Positions 42,172 to 52,529 of a stretch of 64,000 nucleotides of DNA are shown piece after piece (the stretch's first letter is position 1; every line of letters starts with the position of its first letter). The notes below the pieces were generated by a model that saw nothing but the letters and a program-made list of their open reading frames with translations, was not told the DNA's origin and did no database searches. The position numbers and the translations under genes were made by a program. The stretch lies in NCBI GenBank assembly GCA_013334965.1, contig JAAXWO010000012.1:22176-86175 (forward strand). The letters are read 5' to 3'. The stretch is from Chlorobiaceae bacterium (lineage in GTDB: Bacteria > Bacteroidota > Chlorobiia > Chlorobiales > Chlorobiaceae).

Positions 42172-43392
42172 TTAAAAATGTTTTTTTACACCGGCTACCT
42201 TAAAAAACTTTCGTTTGCCGGCCTTGATGATGACGGGAGTTTCCTGGAACACGAACATCGCGGCGATGTCGGTGATTTTATTCTCCCCGACCTGAACCGC
42301 GCCCTGCTGTATCATCCGTCTTGCCTCGGTTTTTGAGGGTGCCGCGCCGAGTTCCAGAAGGAGATCTGCCAGCGGCATTTCAGCAACCTCGAACTCGACG
42401 GTCGGGATGTCGTCGGGAGCCTGTTTCTGCACGATCACCCGGTCGAAATGCTCCTGTGCTTTCGTGGCGTCTTCAGCGGTATAGTACTGGGCTACCACCT
42501 CACGGGCGAGCGTGCGTTTGGTTTCCCTCGGATTGGCGGCAACGTTTTCCGCGATGGATTCCGTGCCCTCCGTATGCTGGGGAACGAGCAGCCTCCAGTA
42601 GGTCTCGATAAGGGTGTCGGGGATGGAGAGCATCCGTCCGTACATCTCTTGCGGAGGATCGTTGAAGCAGATGGCGTTGCCGAGCGACTTGGACATCTTG
42701 TCGCCTCCAGAGGTGCCGACGAGCAGGGGCATGGTGATGCATACCTGCGGGTCGATCCCGTGTTCACGCTGCAGGTCGCGCCCGACGAGCAGGTTGAACT
42801 TCTGGTCGGTTCCGCCGAGTTCGACATCGTTTTTCAGGTGCACCGAATCCATTCCCTGGGCGAGGGGATAGAGGAACTCGTGGATCGAGATCGGCTCGTT
42901 GGAACGGTACCGTTTCTCGAAATCGTCGCGTTCGAGCATTCTCGCGACCGTGTAGTGGCTCGCCAGGCGGATGACGTCCGAGAAGTGCATGGCGCCCAGC
43001 CAGTCCGCATTGTAGCAGATGGTGGTCTTTTCAGGGCAGAGGATTTTGGATGCCTGTTCGAAATAGCTTTTGCCGTTTTCCTTCGCCTCTTCCGCGGTCA
43101 GTTGTGGCCTGGTCTTGCTTTTACCCGAAGGGTCGCCGATCATGGCCGTAAAATCGCCGATGATGAGGATGGCTTCATGGCCGAGGTCCTGGAACTCGCG
43201 CAGCTTCCTGAGCACAACGGAGTGCCCCAGGTGCAGGTCGGGCCTTGAAGGGTCCGCCCCGAGCTTGATCCTCATGGGCTTGCAGGTCTTGATGCTTTTC
43301 AGGATCTTTTTTTCGAGCTCGTCCACATTGAGCACCTCGACGGTATTGTTGACGATGATATCGAGCTGTTCCTTAACGGATGGAAACTGCAT
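42172..43392 (-). CDS. tyrS: Tyrosyl-tRNA synthetase
   Basis: 406 residues, class I synthetase. HIGH-type motif DLHLGHSV (H54-H57) and KMSKS in [13 protein letters not shown] are intact, and an S4-like RNA-binding domain ends the protein ([18 protein letters not shown]). It charges tRNA-Tyr. Same strand as pdaD and smpB. Confidence 0.96.
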   Translation of the reverse strand: MQFPSVKEQLDIIVNNTVEVLNVDELEKKILKSIKTCKPMRIKLGADPSRPDLHLGHSVVLRKLREFQDLGHEAILIIGDFTAMIGDPSGKSKTRPQLTAEEAKENGKSYFEQASKILCPEKTTICYNADWLGAMHFSDVIRLASHYTVARMLERDDFEKRYRSNEPISIHEFLYPLAQGMDSVHLKNDVELGGTDQKFNLLVGRDLQREHGIDPQVCITMPLLVGTSGGDKMSKSLGNAICFNDPPQEMYGRMLSIPDTLIETYWRLLVPQHTEGTESIAENVAANPRETKRTLAREVVAQYYTAEDATKAQEHFDRVIVQKQAPDDIPTVEFEVAEMPLADLLLELGAAPSKTEARRMIQQGAVQVGENKITDIAAMFVFQETPVIIKAGKRKFFKVAGVKKHF

Positions 43393-43513
43393 GGGGGTTA
43401 TAAATTTAACTTTCCTGATACGTCTGTTTATGCGATTCGATGGTCGCGTAGATCCCTGATCGATGCAATGCCGGTAGTCCGGGGATCGACGGGAGTTGGC
43501 GTTTCATGGTCGC

Positions 43514-43987
43514 TTAATACTGTTTTCTTGCCTGCTGGAGCTGGCGTTCGGCGTCGCGATTCTTGATCGTTTCACGTTTGTCATGGAGTTTTTTGCCCCG
43601 GGCTATGCCGAGCTCGACCTTGAGTACGCCGTGCGGGTTGAAGAACGCCTTCAACGGGATAAGCGTCAGTCCTTTCTCTCCGATTTTCGATTCGAGGCGA
43701 CGGATCTCCTCCTTGTGAAGGAGCAGTTTGCGGCTCCGTTTCGGTTCCAGCTTGTCGAGCGTGTTGAGTTCGTAAGGGGTGATCTGCATGTTTTCGAGCC
43801 AGACTTCACCTTTATGGATCATGGCGTAGCTTTCGTTCAGGCTCGCTTTTCCAAGACGCACCGACTTGACCTCGCTGCCGAGCAGTTCGATGCCAGCCAC
43901 GATCGTATCGAATATTTCGAATTCGAAACGGGCTTTCCGGTTCTGGATCACCGTGACATAAGTTGGCTTGCCTTGCTGTTTGGACAC
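43514..43987 (-). CDS. smpB: SsrA-binding protein SmpB
   Basis: 157 residues, normal length. It binds tmRNA and delivers it to stalled ribosomes. [32 protein letters not shown] and [15 protein letters not shown] are family segments, with a basic C-terminal tail ([19 protein letters not shown]). It ends 121 bp before tyrS. The tmRNA gene is not seen in the window. Confidence 0.96.
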   Translation of the reverse strand: MSKQQGKPTYVTVIQNRKARFEFEIFDTIVAGIELLGSEVKSVRLGKASLNESYAMIHKGEVWLENMQITPYELNTLDKLEPKRSRKLLLHKEEIRRLESKIGEKGLTLIPLKAFFNPHGVLKVELGIARGKKLHDKRETIKNRDAERQLQQARKQY

Positions 43988-43995
43988 CGGGTATT

Positions 43996-45480
43996 TCAGG
44001 TTTGGGATTCGTAGAAGCTTTCCGGGATCAGGTTCCCGATATTCAGCACAAGATAAGGGTCGAACGCTTTTTTTACGCGTACCATTTCACTAATCCCTTT
44101 CGGGCCGTACATCTGCACCAGATATTCCGACTTCAGCTTTCCTATTCCGTGCTCGGCCGAAAGGGTTCCTCCCATCGCAAGCACTTCGGACACCAGTTGC
44201 CGGTAGAGTGCCTTGGCCCTGTCGAACTCTGCGCGGTTGCGCGGCAGGATGTTCAGGTGCAGGTGGGCGTTGCCGATATGTCCGAAGATAATATAGGTAA
44301 ATCCCTCCCGATCACAGGCGTTACGGTAAAGCTTGAACAGCTCCCGGAACCTTGAGTCGGGCAGGGCCATATCGGTGCTGACCTTGCTCTCGGCCTGACG
44401 GCTGAGCCATTCGTTGACCAGGACCGGAAGACGGTGGCGGAACTCACGCAGCCCAGCCAGTCCATCGTTGTCGAGGGCTGCCCAGCTCTGGTCGGCAGGG
44501 GCGCCGCATCGATCCATAAGTTCGAGCCACGCTTCGAGGCAGCGCTCCTCTCCGGATTCGGTACTCTCTTCCTCAAAATAGATCGCACCTGCTGTGCCAT
44601 CGGGTATCCGGGCGTAGCTTTGCCTGAGAAAATCAAGCGACCTGATGTCGAACAGTTCGATCGCCCTGGGCGCGACCCCTCCGCTGCCTTTGCGGGCCTC
44701 TTCGACGAAGTTGAGCAGTTCCCCTTCGCTCATGAAAAAGGCAAGGCAGGCGATCACCTTTTCCGGCGCAGGCCTGAGCTGAAGCTCGGCTTCGAGGATG
44801 ATGCCGAGAGTTCCTTCGGAACCGATGAACAGGTCGATGAGGTCCATGCCGGACGCGGACCAGTACCCGGCGTTGTGTTTTGAGGTCTCTGGCATATCGT
44901 ACTCCGGCCTCATGAACGAAAGCTTTCCCGCGACAGGGAGGTCGAGGGTGAAGAGTCCGTCTGTATCGGCAAGGTATCTGCCTCTCGGGATGTCGAGGAT
45001 ATCTCCCTGGGGAAGGGCGACCAGGATCGAGCGGACATGGGCTCTTGTGGGCCCGTACCTGTAGGAGCGTGATCCTGAGGAGTTGTTGGCGACGGTGCTG
45101 CCGATGAAGCAGGTTTTTTCGGTTGGGTCAGGCGGGTAAAACCAGCCTGCGGATGCCGCTTTTGTCTGCAGATCCTGCAGGAGAGCGCCGGCCTGGACGC
45201 GGATGGAGGCCAGGCCGCCCTCAACCTCTTCAACCTCGCCGATCCTGTCGAGCCGTTGCATCGAGATAACGTAATCCCCAAACGGAATACGTCCCCCGGT
45301 CGTCCCGGTGCCGTTTCCGGCGATGGTGTATCGGCGTCCGTCCGACACGGCGTTTCTGAGCAGGTCGGCGACCTCTTCGACGCTTTCAGGGAAGAACACC
45401 CCCGGCGTTCTGCCGGATTTCAGGTTGCTCGTATCTTCGAGAAACCCCGCGATGGCCGACGGATCGTCCTTATAAATCAT
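43996..45480 (-). CDS. FAD-linked oxidase (GlcD/D-lactate dehydrogenase-like)
   Basis: 494 residues from ATG 45480. FAD_binding_4 (PCMH-type) fold with [20 protein letters not shown] and [21 protein letters not shown], then the FAD-oxidase_C domain with [17 protein letters not shown] and [15 protein letters not shown], whose His and Glu residues are catalytic in the family. It oxidises a 2-hydroxy acid such as glycolate or lactate; which one is not decided by sequence. Its start overlaps the mrdA end by 11 bp and it ends 8 bp before smpB. Confidence 0.88.
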   Translation of the reverse strand: MIYKDDPSAIAGFLEDTSNLKSGRTPGVFFPESVEEVADLLRNAVSDGRRYTIAGNGTGTTGGRIPFGDYVISMQRLDRIGEVEEVEGGLASIRVQAGALLQDLQTKAASAGWFYPPDPTEKTCFIGSTVANNSSGSRSYRYGPTRAHVRSILVALPQGDILDIPRGRYLADTDGLFTLDLPVAGKLSFMRPEYDMPETSKHNAGYWSASGMDLIDLFIGSEGTLGIILEAELQLRPAPEKVIACLAFFMSEGELLNFVEEARKGSGGVAPRAIELFDIRSLDFLRQSYARIPDGTAGAIYFEEESTESGEERCLEAWLELMDRCGAPADQSWAALDNDGLAGLREFRHRLPVLVNEWLSRQAESKVSTDMALPDSRFRELFKLYRNACDREGFTYIIFGHIGNAHLHLNILPRNRAEFDRAKALYRQLVSEVLAMGGTLSAEHGIGKLKSEYLVQMYGPKGISEMVRVKKAFDPYLVLNIGNLIPESFYESQT

Positions 45481-47359
45481 TCTTGTCCTCGTTGGCTCCG
45501 GTACTGTCTTTCGCGGCGCCCTTACCTGCTGGTCGTACCGATTTAAGCGAGTCGTTGATCGCCTTGACCGATTCAAGCGCTTTTGTTTCAGAAAAACCGT
45601 TCTGCGGGTTTTTCTTGCCGTTCACATAATAATTGATCAGTTCACGGGCGATAGGCGCAGAAACGCTTCCACCGAAACCAGCGTTTTCCACCAGAACCGC
45701 AATGGCGATCTTTGGATCTTCGACAGGGGCGAAGCAGATGAACCAAGCGTGGTCCTGTCCGTGCGGATTCTGTGCCGTACCGGTTTTACCGGCTACCGTG
45801 ACGCCCGGCACCTGGGCCAGGGTTCCGGTACCCTGCAGCACGACCCCGACCATTCCGTCCTTGACCACCCTGAAGCTCTCTTTCGATACCGGGAGCTTAC
45901 TGTGTTCAGTGCTGATCGGTACGTATTTGCCGGAACGGGCGTCGCGGTACCCGCTTACCAGGTGCGGTTCGTGCAATGTTCCGTCGTTGGCTATGGTGGC
46001 GGCGAAATTGGCAAGCTGGAGGGGCGTTGCGTTCATTTCACCCTGGCCGATGGCGAGGCTGATGAGGTAGCCTTTCGTCCAGCGCCCCTGTCCGTAGCGC
46101 TTGTCGTAATATTCGGTCGAAGGAAGCGTGCCCCGCTTTTCGCCAGGCAGGTCGATTCCCTCCGGATTTCCGAAACCGAACATCTCCCCGTATTCAGTCC
46201 ATTTCTCGAAGCCCAGTTCAAGCATAAGCTTGTAGAAATAGATGTTGCAGGACTCGGTAATGGCCTTTCTCATGTTGACGACGCCGTGGGCATGGCCGCC
46301 GTGGCAATGGAATTCACGACCGCCGAAAGAGAACGTACCGGTACAGACGATGGTTTTCTCGGGAGTCGTGGCATGCTCTTCGAGGGCGGCGAGCGAAAGC
46401 AGAAGCTTGTAGGTCGAGCCAGGTGGATAGGCCGCCTGTATGGCCCGGTTGAAGAGGGGTTTCTGGGGAGAGAGGGCGATGTCGGCCCACTCCTTCTTTC
46501 GGGTATTGCCGTTGAGGATGTCGAGATCGAAATCCGGCTCGCTGCAAATGGCGAGGATGCCTCCGTCCGAAGGGTCAATGGCAACGACCGCTCCGGATTT
46601 GCCTGTCGCGCGAAGCAGCTTCTCGGCCAGCTGCTGAAGGCCTGCATCGATGGTCAGGTAGAGGTCGTCGCCTTTGATCGAAGAGATGTCGTTACGGCCG
46701 CCGTTGTATTTGCCGACAAGCATGCCGAGAGGGGTGACCAGCTCGTATCGGGCTCCTTTCTCACCTCTCAGGAAATCCTCATAAAAATTTTCAATGCCGG
46801 TGAATCCGATCTTGTCGTCAGGCGTATAACCTCTCTCGGCAAGCGAGTCGAGCTGCCCCTTCGTGACGCCGCGCAGGTACCCGAAGAGGTGCGTCGCCCG
46901 GAACATGTCGCTGTACTTCCTCTTGTTTTCGACTTCGATGATCACTCCCGGCAACTGCCAGAGGTTTTCGCTGATCCGTGCGACGGCTATCTCGTTCAGG
47001 TCATGGTAAACCGTCGATGCGGCAAACGGACTGAACTCTTTGGCTTCGTTGATCTTCGTCTTGAGCTCCTCTTCAGGCATCTCAAGAAGATAGGCGAGGA
47101 CCCCGATGCTCGAATCCCTGATTTCGGACGGGATGACCTTGAGGGTGTAAAGCGCCCTGTTTTCGAGGATCGTAGCGCCGTTCCTGTCGTAGAAGTGGCC
47201 TCTCGGCGCCTGTACCCAGATTCTTCGTACGCTTCCCGATTTCGAACCGAGGGAGTCCTGTTCGAAGAGCTGGAGCCAGGCAAGGCGTATGATGAGAAAC
47301 AGGAATACGGCCGCGATGGTGAAGATAACCGCCTTGACGCTGCGCTGAAGCTTGTCCAT
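45470..47359 (-). CDS. mrdA: Penicillin-binding protein 2 (elongation transpeptidase)
   Basis: 629 residues. A single N-terminal membrane anchor (AVIFTIAAVFLFLIIRLAWL), a dimerisation/pedestal domain and a transpeptidase domain with the three active-site motifs SxxK (YPPGSTYK), SxN (TESCNIYF) and KTG (VAGKTGTAQNP). It cross-links peptidoglycan in the MreBCD-guided elongasome. It follows mreD and mreC on the same strand, with only 4 bp to mreD, as one operon. rodA is not present directly downstream. Confidence 0.95.
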   Translation of the reverse strand: MDKLQRSVKAVIFTIAAVFLFLIIRLAWLQLFEQDSLGSKSGSVRRIWVQAPRGHFYDRNGATILENRALYTLKVIPSEIRDSSIGVLAYLLEMPEEELKTKINEAKEFSPFAASTVYHDLNEIAVARISENLWQLPGVIIEVENKRKYSDMFRATHLFGYLRGVTKGQLDSLAERGYTPDDKIGFTGIENFYEDFLRGEKGARYELVTPLGMLVGKYNGGRNDISSIKGDDLYLTIDAGLQQLAEKLLRATGKSGAVVAIDPSDGGILAICSEPDFDLDILNGNTRKKEWADIALSPQKPLFNRAIQAAYPPGSTYKLLLSLAALEEHATTPEKTIVCTGTFSFGGREFHCHGGHAHGVVNMRKAITESCNIYFYKLMLELGFEKWTEYGEMFGFGNPEGIDLPGEKRGTLPSTEYYDKRYGQGRWTKGYLISLAIGQGEMNATPLQLANFAATIANDGTLHEPHLVSGYRDARSGKYVPISTEHSKLPVSKESFRVVKDGMVGVVLQGTGTLAQVPGVTVAGKTGTAQNPHGQDHAWFICFAPVEDPKIAIAVLVENAGFGGSVSAPIARELINYYVNGKKNPQNGFSETKALESVKAINDSLKSVRPAGKGAAKDSTGANEDKNDL

Positions 47360-47363
47360 GGCG

Positions 47364-47852
47364 TCAGTCCTTCAACAGTTTTTTCAGTACGAAATTATAC
47401 ATCAGCGTTCCCAGTACCATGCTCATGATGGTTCCGAGACCGACCATCTGAGGCAGCCTGACGTAGGCAGGCAGGGAAAGCGGGTTGTGCAGGGTAGCCA
47501 GAAGCATATTGCCCAGAATCAGGGCGACTGTCGATGCGGCATAGAACATTCGCCGTTTCTTCACTGACGTCGCATGGCTCTCTTCAGGTACGTGGAAGAA
47601 TCCGGCGGAAAACCCCTCGACCGTGCCGATCAGGGCTGACAGGCCTACGTTGCCTGTAAGCAGGCCGCCGATAAGGCCAGCGGCGAATCCGAAGGTTGTG
47701 CCGGTTCTCTGGCCGATAGACATCGATACGAACGCGATGAATATCGCCATGATGTCCGGAGAGGCATGAAAGATCAACAGCCTTGAGACGATGAAGTGCT
47801 GCACGAGCGCCAGCGTTAGCATGGCAAGCGTATATATGAAATACTTTTTCAA
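47364..47852 (-). CDS. mreD: Rod-shape-determining protein MreD
   Basis: About 162 residues with four to five hydrophobic helices, in the fixed order mreC-mreD-mrdA. I place the start at a TTG (47852) that yields MKKYFIYTLAMLTLALVQHF; an ATG at 47822 is the alternative. The frame stays open into mreC but that part has no membrane or MreD character. It links the MreB filament with the periplasmic synthases. Confidence 0.8.
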   Translation of the reverse strand: MKKYFIYTLAMLTLALVQHFIVSRLLIFHASPDIMAIFIAFVSMSIGQRTGTTFGFAAGLIGGLLTGNVGLSALIGTVEGFSAGFFHVPEESHATSVKKRRMFYAASTVALILGNMLLATLHNPLSLPAYVRLPQMVGLGTIMSMVLGTLMYNFVLKKLLKD

Positions 47853-47904
47853 TACTGGGCCTTGTTGTCTGTTAATGCCTGTGAGGCGATCACATGGGTG
47901 TCGA

Positions 47905-48744
47905 TTATTGTCCTTTCCGTCCGGGGTCTGCACCCATGATCTCGATTTTTTCCCTGGACGGTTTTGCCGGGGAGATGAGCACATAGGATAAAGACGCGAA
48001 ATCGACGGCAAGCCGGATATCGATGTTGCAGAACAGCTTGTCTTTTGAAATGCGTACCACGCGGCCCACGGGGATACCCCTGATGGCGAAAGTGCTGAAA
48101 TCGGATGTCGTGACCTGTTCGCCCACTTTAAGGTTGCTGCTGACCGGGACGTGTTCCATGTGTGCGATCCTTTCATCCCCGTTCTGCCATGAGAGCAGGC
48201 CAAGGGTCCTGGAGCTGTCCGACACGACGCTCACCATGAAATCATTGTTGATCACCGGAAGGACCTTGGCATAGTTCTGTGAAACCTCCATGACCCTGCC
48301 GACGAGCCCGTCCGGAGTCAGTACGGTCATATCTTTGGTGATGCCCTGGCTGGCTCCCGAATCGATCACGAGCATATTGTCCGTCGCGCTGAACCTGCGA
48401 TCGACGACGCGCGCGATCTTGAACTGCCTTGCCCAGGCCGGAGCATTGGCGACGGCCGCCTGCGTCTCCTTCGCATCGCGAAGTTCCGCCTGCTGGCGCA
48501 TGACCTGCGAAAAAAGGCGTGCGTTCTGGAGGAGCAGCTGTTCGTTGTCCTGGCGAAGGTTGAGGATTCCGGTGAAATTGGATAGCTGTGTCGCTACGGA
48601 GGCGTTTATCGCCAGTCCGCGCTCCCTGATCGCATCGAGCGTCTCCTTTCGCTGGAGCTGCATGAGCAGGATGGATATGCCGCAATACAGCAGAAAATAG
48701 AGATAAGCGGTATGCTTTGCGATAAAACGGAATAAACTGAGCAC
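47905..48744 (-). CDS. mreC: Rod-shape-determining protein MreC
   Basis: 279 residues. An N-terminal membrane helix (AYLYFLLYCGISILLMQL) is followed by a coiled coil and two beta-barrel halves. Family segments include VIDSGASQGITKDMTVLTPDGLVGRV and LKVGEQVTTSDFSTFAIRGIPVGRV. It contacts PBP2 in the periplasm and activates it. First gene of the mreC-mreD-mrdA run. Confidence 0.94.
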   Translation of the reverse strand: MLSLFRFIAKHTAYLYFLLYCGISILLMQLQRKETLDAIRERGLAINASVATQLSNFTGILNLRQDNEQLLLQNARLFSQVMRQQAELRDAKETQAAVANAPAWARQFKIARVVDRRFSATDNMLVIDSGASQGITKDMTVLTPDGLVGRVMEVSQNYAKVLPVINNDFMVSVVSDSSRTLGLLSWQNGDERIAHMEHVPVSSNLKVGEQVTTSDFSTFAIRGIPVGRVVRISKDKLFCNIDIRLAVDFASLSYVLISPAKPSREKIEIMGADPGRKGQ

Positions 48745-48893
48745 GTCCGTTGTCTTCTTGTTAAAACATTGAGCTCAAACCAGGCACCCGGTCGCGATTT
48801 TGGTCGGGAACCGTTGATTTGCCTGAAGCGTTATTTTTGTTTACTATTTCACCTCAGGATCAGGCACGGCAATTACCGCAAGCTGAAGATAAA

Positions 48894-49283
48894 ATGTCAC
48901 GAACCATTAATATAACAGATAAATTTATTGTTGTAGGGGACAGAGTGCTGATCAAGCCAAAATCCCTCGACGAACGGACCAAGTCCGGAATTTATCTGCC
49001 GCCAGGCTTGCAGGAAAAGGCCAGGATACAGACCGGTTACATCATCAAGACAGGACCAGGCTATCCGGTCGGACCGCCCACGGAGTCTGACGAGCCATGG
49101 AAAGAGCGCACGGAAGGTCCTCAGTACATACCACTCCAGGCCAGGGTCGGCGATCTTGCCATCTTCGTCCAGAACAGCGCCTATGAGATCGAGTACGAGG
49201 AAGAGCGATACCTTATCGTTCCCAACTCGGCCATCCTGCTGCTGATCAGGGAGGATGACGACCTGGAAGGCTACTTGAGATAA
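48894..49283 (+). CDS. Second GroES-like (Cpn10-family) protein
   Basis: 129 residues from ATG 48894. The core FIVVGDRVLIKPKSLDERTKSGIYLPPG matches Cpn10, and EYEEERYLIVPNSAILLLI matches its end. Between them is an extra segment (about 55-85, GPGYPVGPPTESDEPW) not found in GroES. It is divergent from mreC and has no CIRCE element near it. It may be a co-chaperonin variant or an unrelated user of the fold. Confidence 0.8.
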   Translation: MSRTINITDKFIVVGDRVLIKPKSLDERTKSGIYLPPGLQEKARIQTGYIIKTGPGYPVGPPTESDEPWKERTEGPQYIPLQARVGDLAIFVQNSAYEIEYEEERYLIVPNSAILLLIREDDDLEGYLR

Positions 49284-49537
49284 AGCCCCCCTGTTTATCT
49301 GTTCCGCGATCCGATTGACAACGATAGTCCCTGCAAGTCGGGGTCCAAATCTGTCCACGTACGGACACACGGCTCCGCCCCTGGATTTTGTTGTTCAGAC
49401 CGCAGGTATCCCGATAGGTCGGGGTTCTCGACGATCTATTGGAGGCGCGTTGATCAGCCGGGAGGTCCGGTTTCAGATGCACCTTCCCTGACAATGATCA
49501 GTTTTTTTGCCCATTTCATATATCTATTCGTATCAAA

Positions 49538-50506
49538 ATGACAACACCATCCGATATCCAGGCAGAGGTCGCCAACCTTTCGACTGAAGAGCTGATCGTC
49601 AGGGTCCAGGCCCTGAAAAAGGAGCTCAACGCGATAATCCTCGCCCATTACTACACGTTGCCTGAAATCCAGCAGGTGGCCGATATCGTCGGCGACAGCC
49701 TCGCGCTGGCAAGGGCTGCCGAGAAGAACACCGCCGACGTGATCGTGTTTGCCGGTGTCTATTTCATGGCTGAGACCGCCAAGATCATCAATCCCGACAA
49801 GCTGGTGCTCATGCCTGACCCCGGTGCCGGATGCCCGCTTGCCGACAGTTGCGCCGAAGAGGAGTTCCGGGCGTTCAGGGCTGGGCACCCCGATGCCATC
49901 GCGATCACCTATATCAATTCGACGGCTGCCATCAAGGCGCTTTCCGACATCACCTGCACCTCATCGAACGCAGAGCATATCATCCGGCAGATCCCGCCGG
50001 AACAGAAGATCATCTTCGGCCCAGACCGCAACCTCGGGGCCTATCTGGTGAAAAAGCTCAACAGGGAGATGATCCTGTGGCAGGGGTTCTGTTACGTTCA
50101 CGACGCCTTTTCCGAGGCCTACATGATCCAGGCGTGCGCCATGTATCCGGGGGCGGAGCTGATCGCCCATCCGGAGTGCCGTGAAGAGGTGCTCCGGCAT
50201 GCCGCATTCGTGGGATCCACAGCAGCCCTGCTCGACTATACCGTCAAAAGTCCTTCGCAGAGCTACATCGTGGCAACCGAACCGGGCATCATCTACGAAA
50301 TGGAACGGCGCTCACCGGGCAAGACCTTCATTCCCGCTCCCAAAGACCCGTCGAACCCCCGAAGCGTCTGCAAGCAGATGAAGCAGAACACTCTCGACAA
50401 ACTGTATCTCGCCATGCTCAACCGCTCACCGGAGATCACGGTCGACGCAACCCTTCGCGAAGAGGCGCTGAAGTCAATCAGAAAGATGCTCGAAATGTCG
50501 GCATAG
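49538..50506 (+). CDS. nadA: Quinolinate synthase NadA
   Basis: 322 residues. It condenses iminoaspartate with dihydroxyacetone phosphate to quinolinate and needs a [4Fe-4S] cluster. The three cluster Cys regions can be assigned to PGAGCPLADSC, the mid-protein HPECREEV and the late SVCKQMKQNTLDKLY. The start region ILAHYYTLPEIQQVADIVGDSLALA is typical. With nadB and nadE in the window, most of the de novo pathway lies within 12 kb, but in separate transcription units. Confidence 0.95.
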   Translation: MTTPSDIQAEVANLSTEELIVRVQALKKELNAIILAHYYTLPEIQQVADIVGDSLALARAAEKNTADVIVFAGVYFMAETAKIINPDKLVLMPDPGAGCPLADSCAEEEFRAFRAGHPDAIAITYINSTAAIKALSDITCTSSNAEHIIRQIPPEQKIIFGPDRNLGAYLVKKLNREMILWQGFCYVHDAFSEAYMIQACAMYPGAELIAHPECREEVLRHAAFVGSTAALLDYTVKSPSQSYIVATEPGIIYEMERRSPGKTFIPAPKDPSNPRSVCKQMKQNTLDKLYLAMLNRSPEITVDATLREEALKSIRKMLEMSA

Positions 50507-50645
50507 GCAGATTTTCTCCTTTTTCAGTCGTCCGGGACTTCACTTTTTTACATTCAGGAGTCCCGACAGGTCAGGACGACGGAGTTTCAGCTTTTCGCTT
50601 TCTTCAGTTGCGCCGGGATTTGAGTCTTGTACATTCAGGAGATCC

Positions 50646-51625
50646 CGACCAGTCGGGATTCTCCTGAGTGTAGGAGGTTGAAACCCGACGGACATTCAGC
50701 TCTTCTTTCTTCAGTTGCCCCGGACTTCAGTCCGGGGATATCAGATCCCCCAAAAAATCCCGGACTTCAGTCCAACATCTTTTATTGACTGCAGATAAAT
50801 AGCTGTTGTGTGTGCGGAACGAAGAATTTGGACTGAAGTCCGAAGAGGTTAAAATTTATTTATTCGCCCCCCCCGGGTTGAAACCCGGGGCAACAGAATT
50901 TAGGATGTCTGAGTGTCCGTCGTCCCGACCAGTCGGGACTTCTGAATGTAAGAGGTTGAAACCCGGAACAACAGAGTTTGGGATGTCTGAATGTCCGTTG
51001 TCCCGACCAGTCGGGATTCTCCTGAGTGTAGGAGGTTGAAACCCGACGGACATTCAGCTCTATTTCTTCAGTTGCCCCGGACTTCAGTCCGGGGATAGCA
51101 GATCCCCCAAAAAATCCCGGACTTCAGTCCAACATCTTTTATTGACTGCAGATAGATAGCTCTTGTGTGTGCGGAACGAAGAATTTGGACTGAAGTCCGA
51201 AAAGGTTAAAATTTATTTATTTGCCCCCCCGGGTTGAAACCCGGGGCAACAGAATTTAGGATGTCTGAGTGTCCGTCGTCCCGACGAGTCGGGACTTCTG
51301 AATGTAAGAGGTTGAAACCCGGGACAACAGAGTTTGGGATGTCTGAATGTCCGTTGTCCCGACCAGTCGGGATTCTCCTGAGTGTAGGAGGTTGAAACCC
51401 GACGGACACTCAGCTCTTCTTTCTTCAGTTGCCCCGGACTTCAGTCCGGGGATATCAGATCCCCCAAAAAATCCCGGACTTAAGTCCAACATCTTTTATT
51501 GACTGCAGATAGATAGCTGTTGTGTGTGCAGAACGAAGAATTTGGACTGAAGTTCGAAGAGGTTAAAATTTATTTATTCGCTCCCCCGGGTTGCAACTCC
51601 AAAAGCCGCTCCTGAATGTAAGAGG
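50646..51625. repeat. Tandem 357-bp repeat array made of small palindromes
   Basis: The marker TCAGTTGCCCCGGACTTCAG begins at 50711, 51068 and 51425, a period of exactly 357 bp, with only scattered differences between copies. There are about 2.7 copies. Each copy carries several near-perfect palindromes with a 2-nt centre: CCCCGGACTTCAGTCCGGGG (50718-50737), CCCCGGGTTGAAACCCGGGG (50871-50890) and CCCGACCAGTCGGG. The rest of the 50507-51779 gap holds degenerate pieces of the same. Minus-strand frames in it are by-products: 357 is a multiple of three, so they repeat. Confidence 0.9.
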
Positions 51626-51779
51626 TTGAACCACGAGCCTCATGCACATTACAGCGTATCATACCTTCTGCAGACTCGTTGCCTCACCGTTCTCTTCGCA
51701 TCGAATTACAACGCTTTTTTACTCTTGCCCGGAATGTGTGTACCTTTAGGGCAGGCGAGATAACCCCAAAGGAAAAACC

Positions 51780-52514
51780 ATGCGTTTCAGGATGTTCAGG
51801 TTCGCATCAGTCGCGGCGGCAATGGCGTTTCAGTCATTCCAGCCGGATGCCCTTGCGTGGCACGACAAAACCCATCTTTCGGTAGCGGAAACTGCAGGCT
51901 TCGATCTGTGGTACAACGCGGCGGCGCCCGATGTGGCAAAGTCGAAGAGCGCCTTTTCTGCCAGGGAGAGCCCCAACCACTATTTCAACAACAACGACAA
52001 CCGGAAGGTCGATGCAGCCGCGGTCTGGGCGCAGGTCGCTCGCTACGACACCCCCGGGGATGCGCAAGGCCATCTTTACGGTGCGATTATCGGAGCCGTC
52101 AAAGATTACCACACCATGAAAGCAGAGGGCAAGTACGCTCGATATCCGTTGGTTTTCTGCGCCCATTACGTTGGCGACCTCTCAATGCCCCTGCACAATA
52201 CTGTGTATGACGATTTCAACAAGAACCGTCACAGCGCCAACGACGGCGTGGTCGAGGGCAGCGTGAGGGACAACATGGAGCGCATCAAGGCCAACATGAC
52301 GGATGTCGTGATCAAAAACGATACCGATCTTGCCAGAGAGATTGCTGTCGTTGCTGAATCCGCCCGCATCCTTGGACTGAAAATCAGGAAAGAGAACCGG
52401 GACATGACGGCCGATGAGGCCTATCTGCAGCTGGGTCGAAGCGCATCACTGTTCAGGGGCATCCTGGTTTATACGCAACGCGACCCTTCAGAAAACGGAT
52501 TGCGTCCGGAATAA
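51780..52514 (+). CDS. S1/P1-nuclease or zinc phospholipase C-like exported protein
   Basis: 244 residues. A signal peptide is cut after DALA so that the mature protein starts with Trp-His (WHDKTHLSVAETAG); an N-terminal Trp is the first zinc ligand in the S1/P1 and PLC families. Further ligands are in SPNHYFNNND and FCAHYVGDLSMPLHNT (HxxxD). It is expected in the periplasm or outside the cell, cleaving nucleic acids or phosphodiesters. Followed 15 bp later by the pentapeptide-repeat gene. Confidence 0.75.
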   Translation: MRFRMFRFASVAAAMAFQSFQPDALAWHDKTHLSVAETAGFDLWYNAAAPDVAKSKSAFSARESPNHYFNNNDNRKVDAAAVWAQVARYDTPGDAQGHLYGAIIGAVKDYHTMKAEGKYARYPLVFCAHYVGDLSMPLHNTVYDDFNKNRHSANDGVVEGSVRDNMERIKANMTDVVIKNDTDLAREIAVVAESARILGLKIRKENRDMTADEAYLQLGRSASLFRGILVYTQRDPSENGLRPE

Positions 52515-52529
52515 CTCCAGTACAATATT

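Noticed and set aside
45749..47428. A 559-codon plus-strand open frame
   Set aside because: It is the antisense shadow of mrdA, which has all transpeptidase motifs; GC-rich codons keep the opposite strand open.
47853..48203. N-terminal extension of MreD
   Set aside because: The extra frame overlaps mreC, has no hydrophobic or MreD-like character, and would not fit the family length.
50856..51409. Small minus-strand proteins with repeated VPTGRDDGHSDI-like phrases
   Set aside because: They are translations of the tandem palindromes; the period is a multiple of three, which keeps the frame open. No start or ribosome site supports them.
50646..51625. CRISPR array
   Set aside because: The repeats are 357 bp long and nearly identical throughout, with no short repeats separated by unique spacers, and no cas genes are near.
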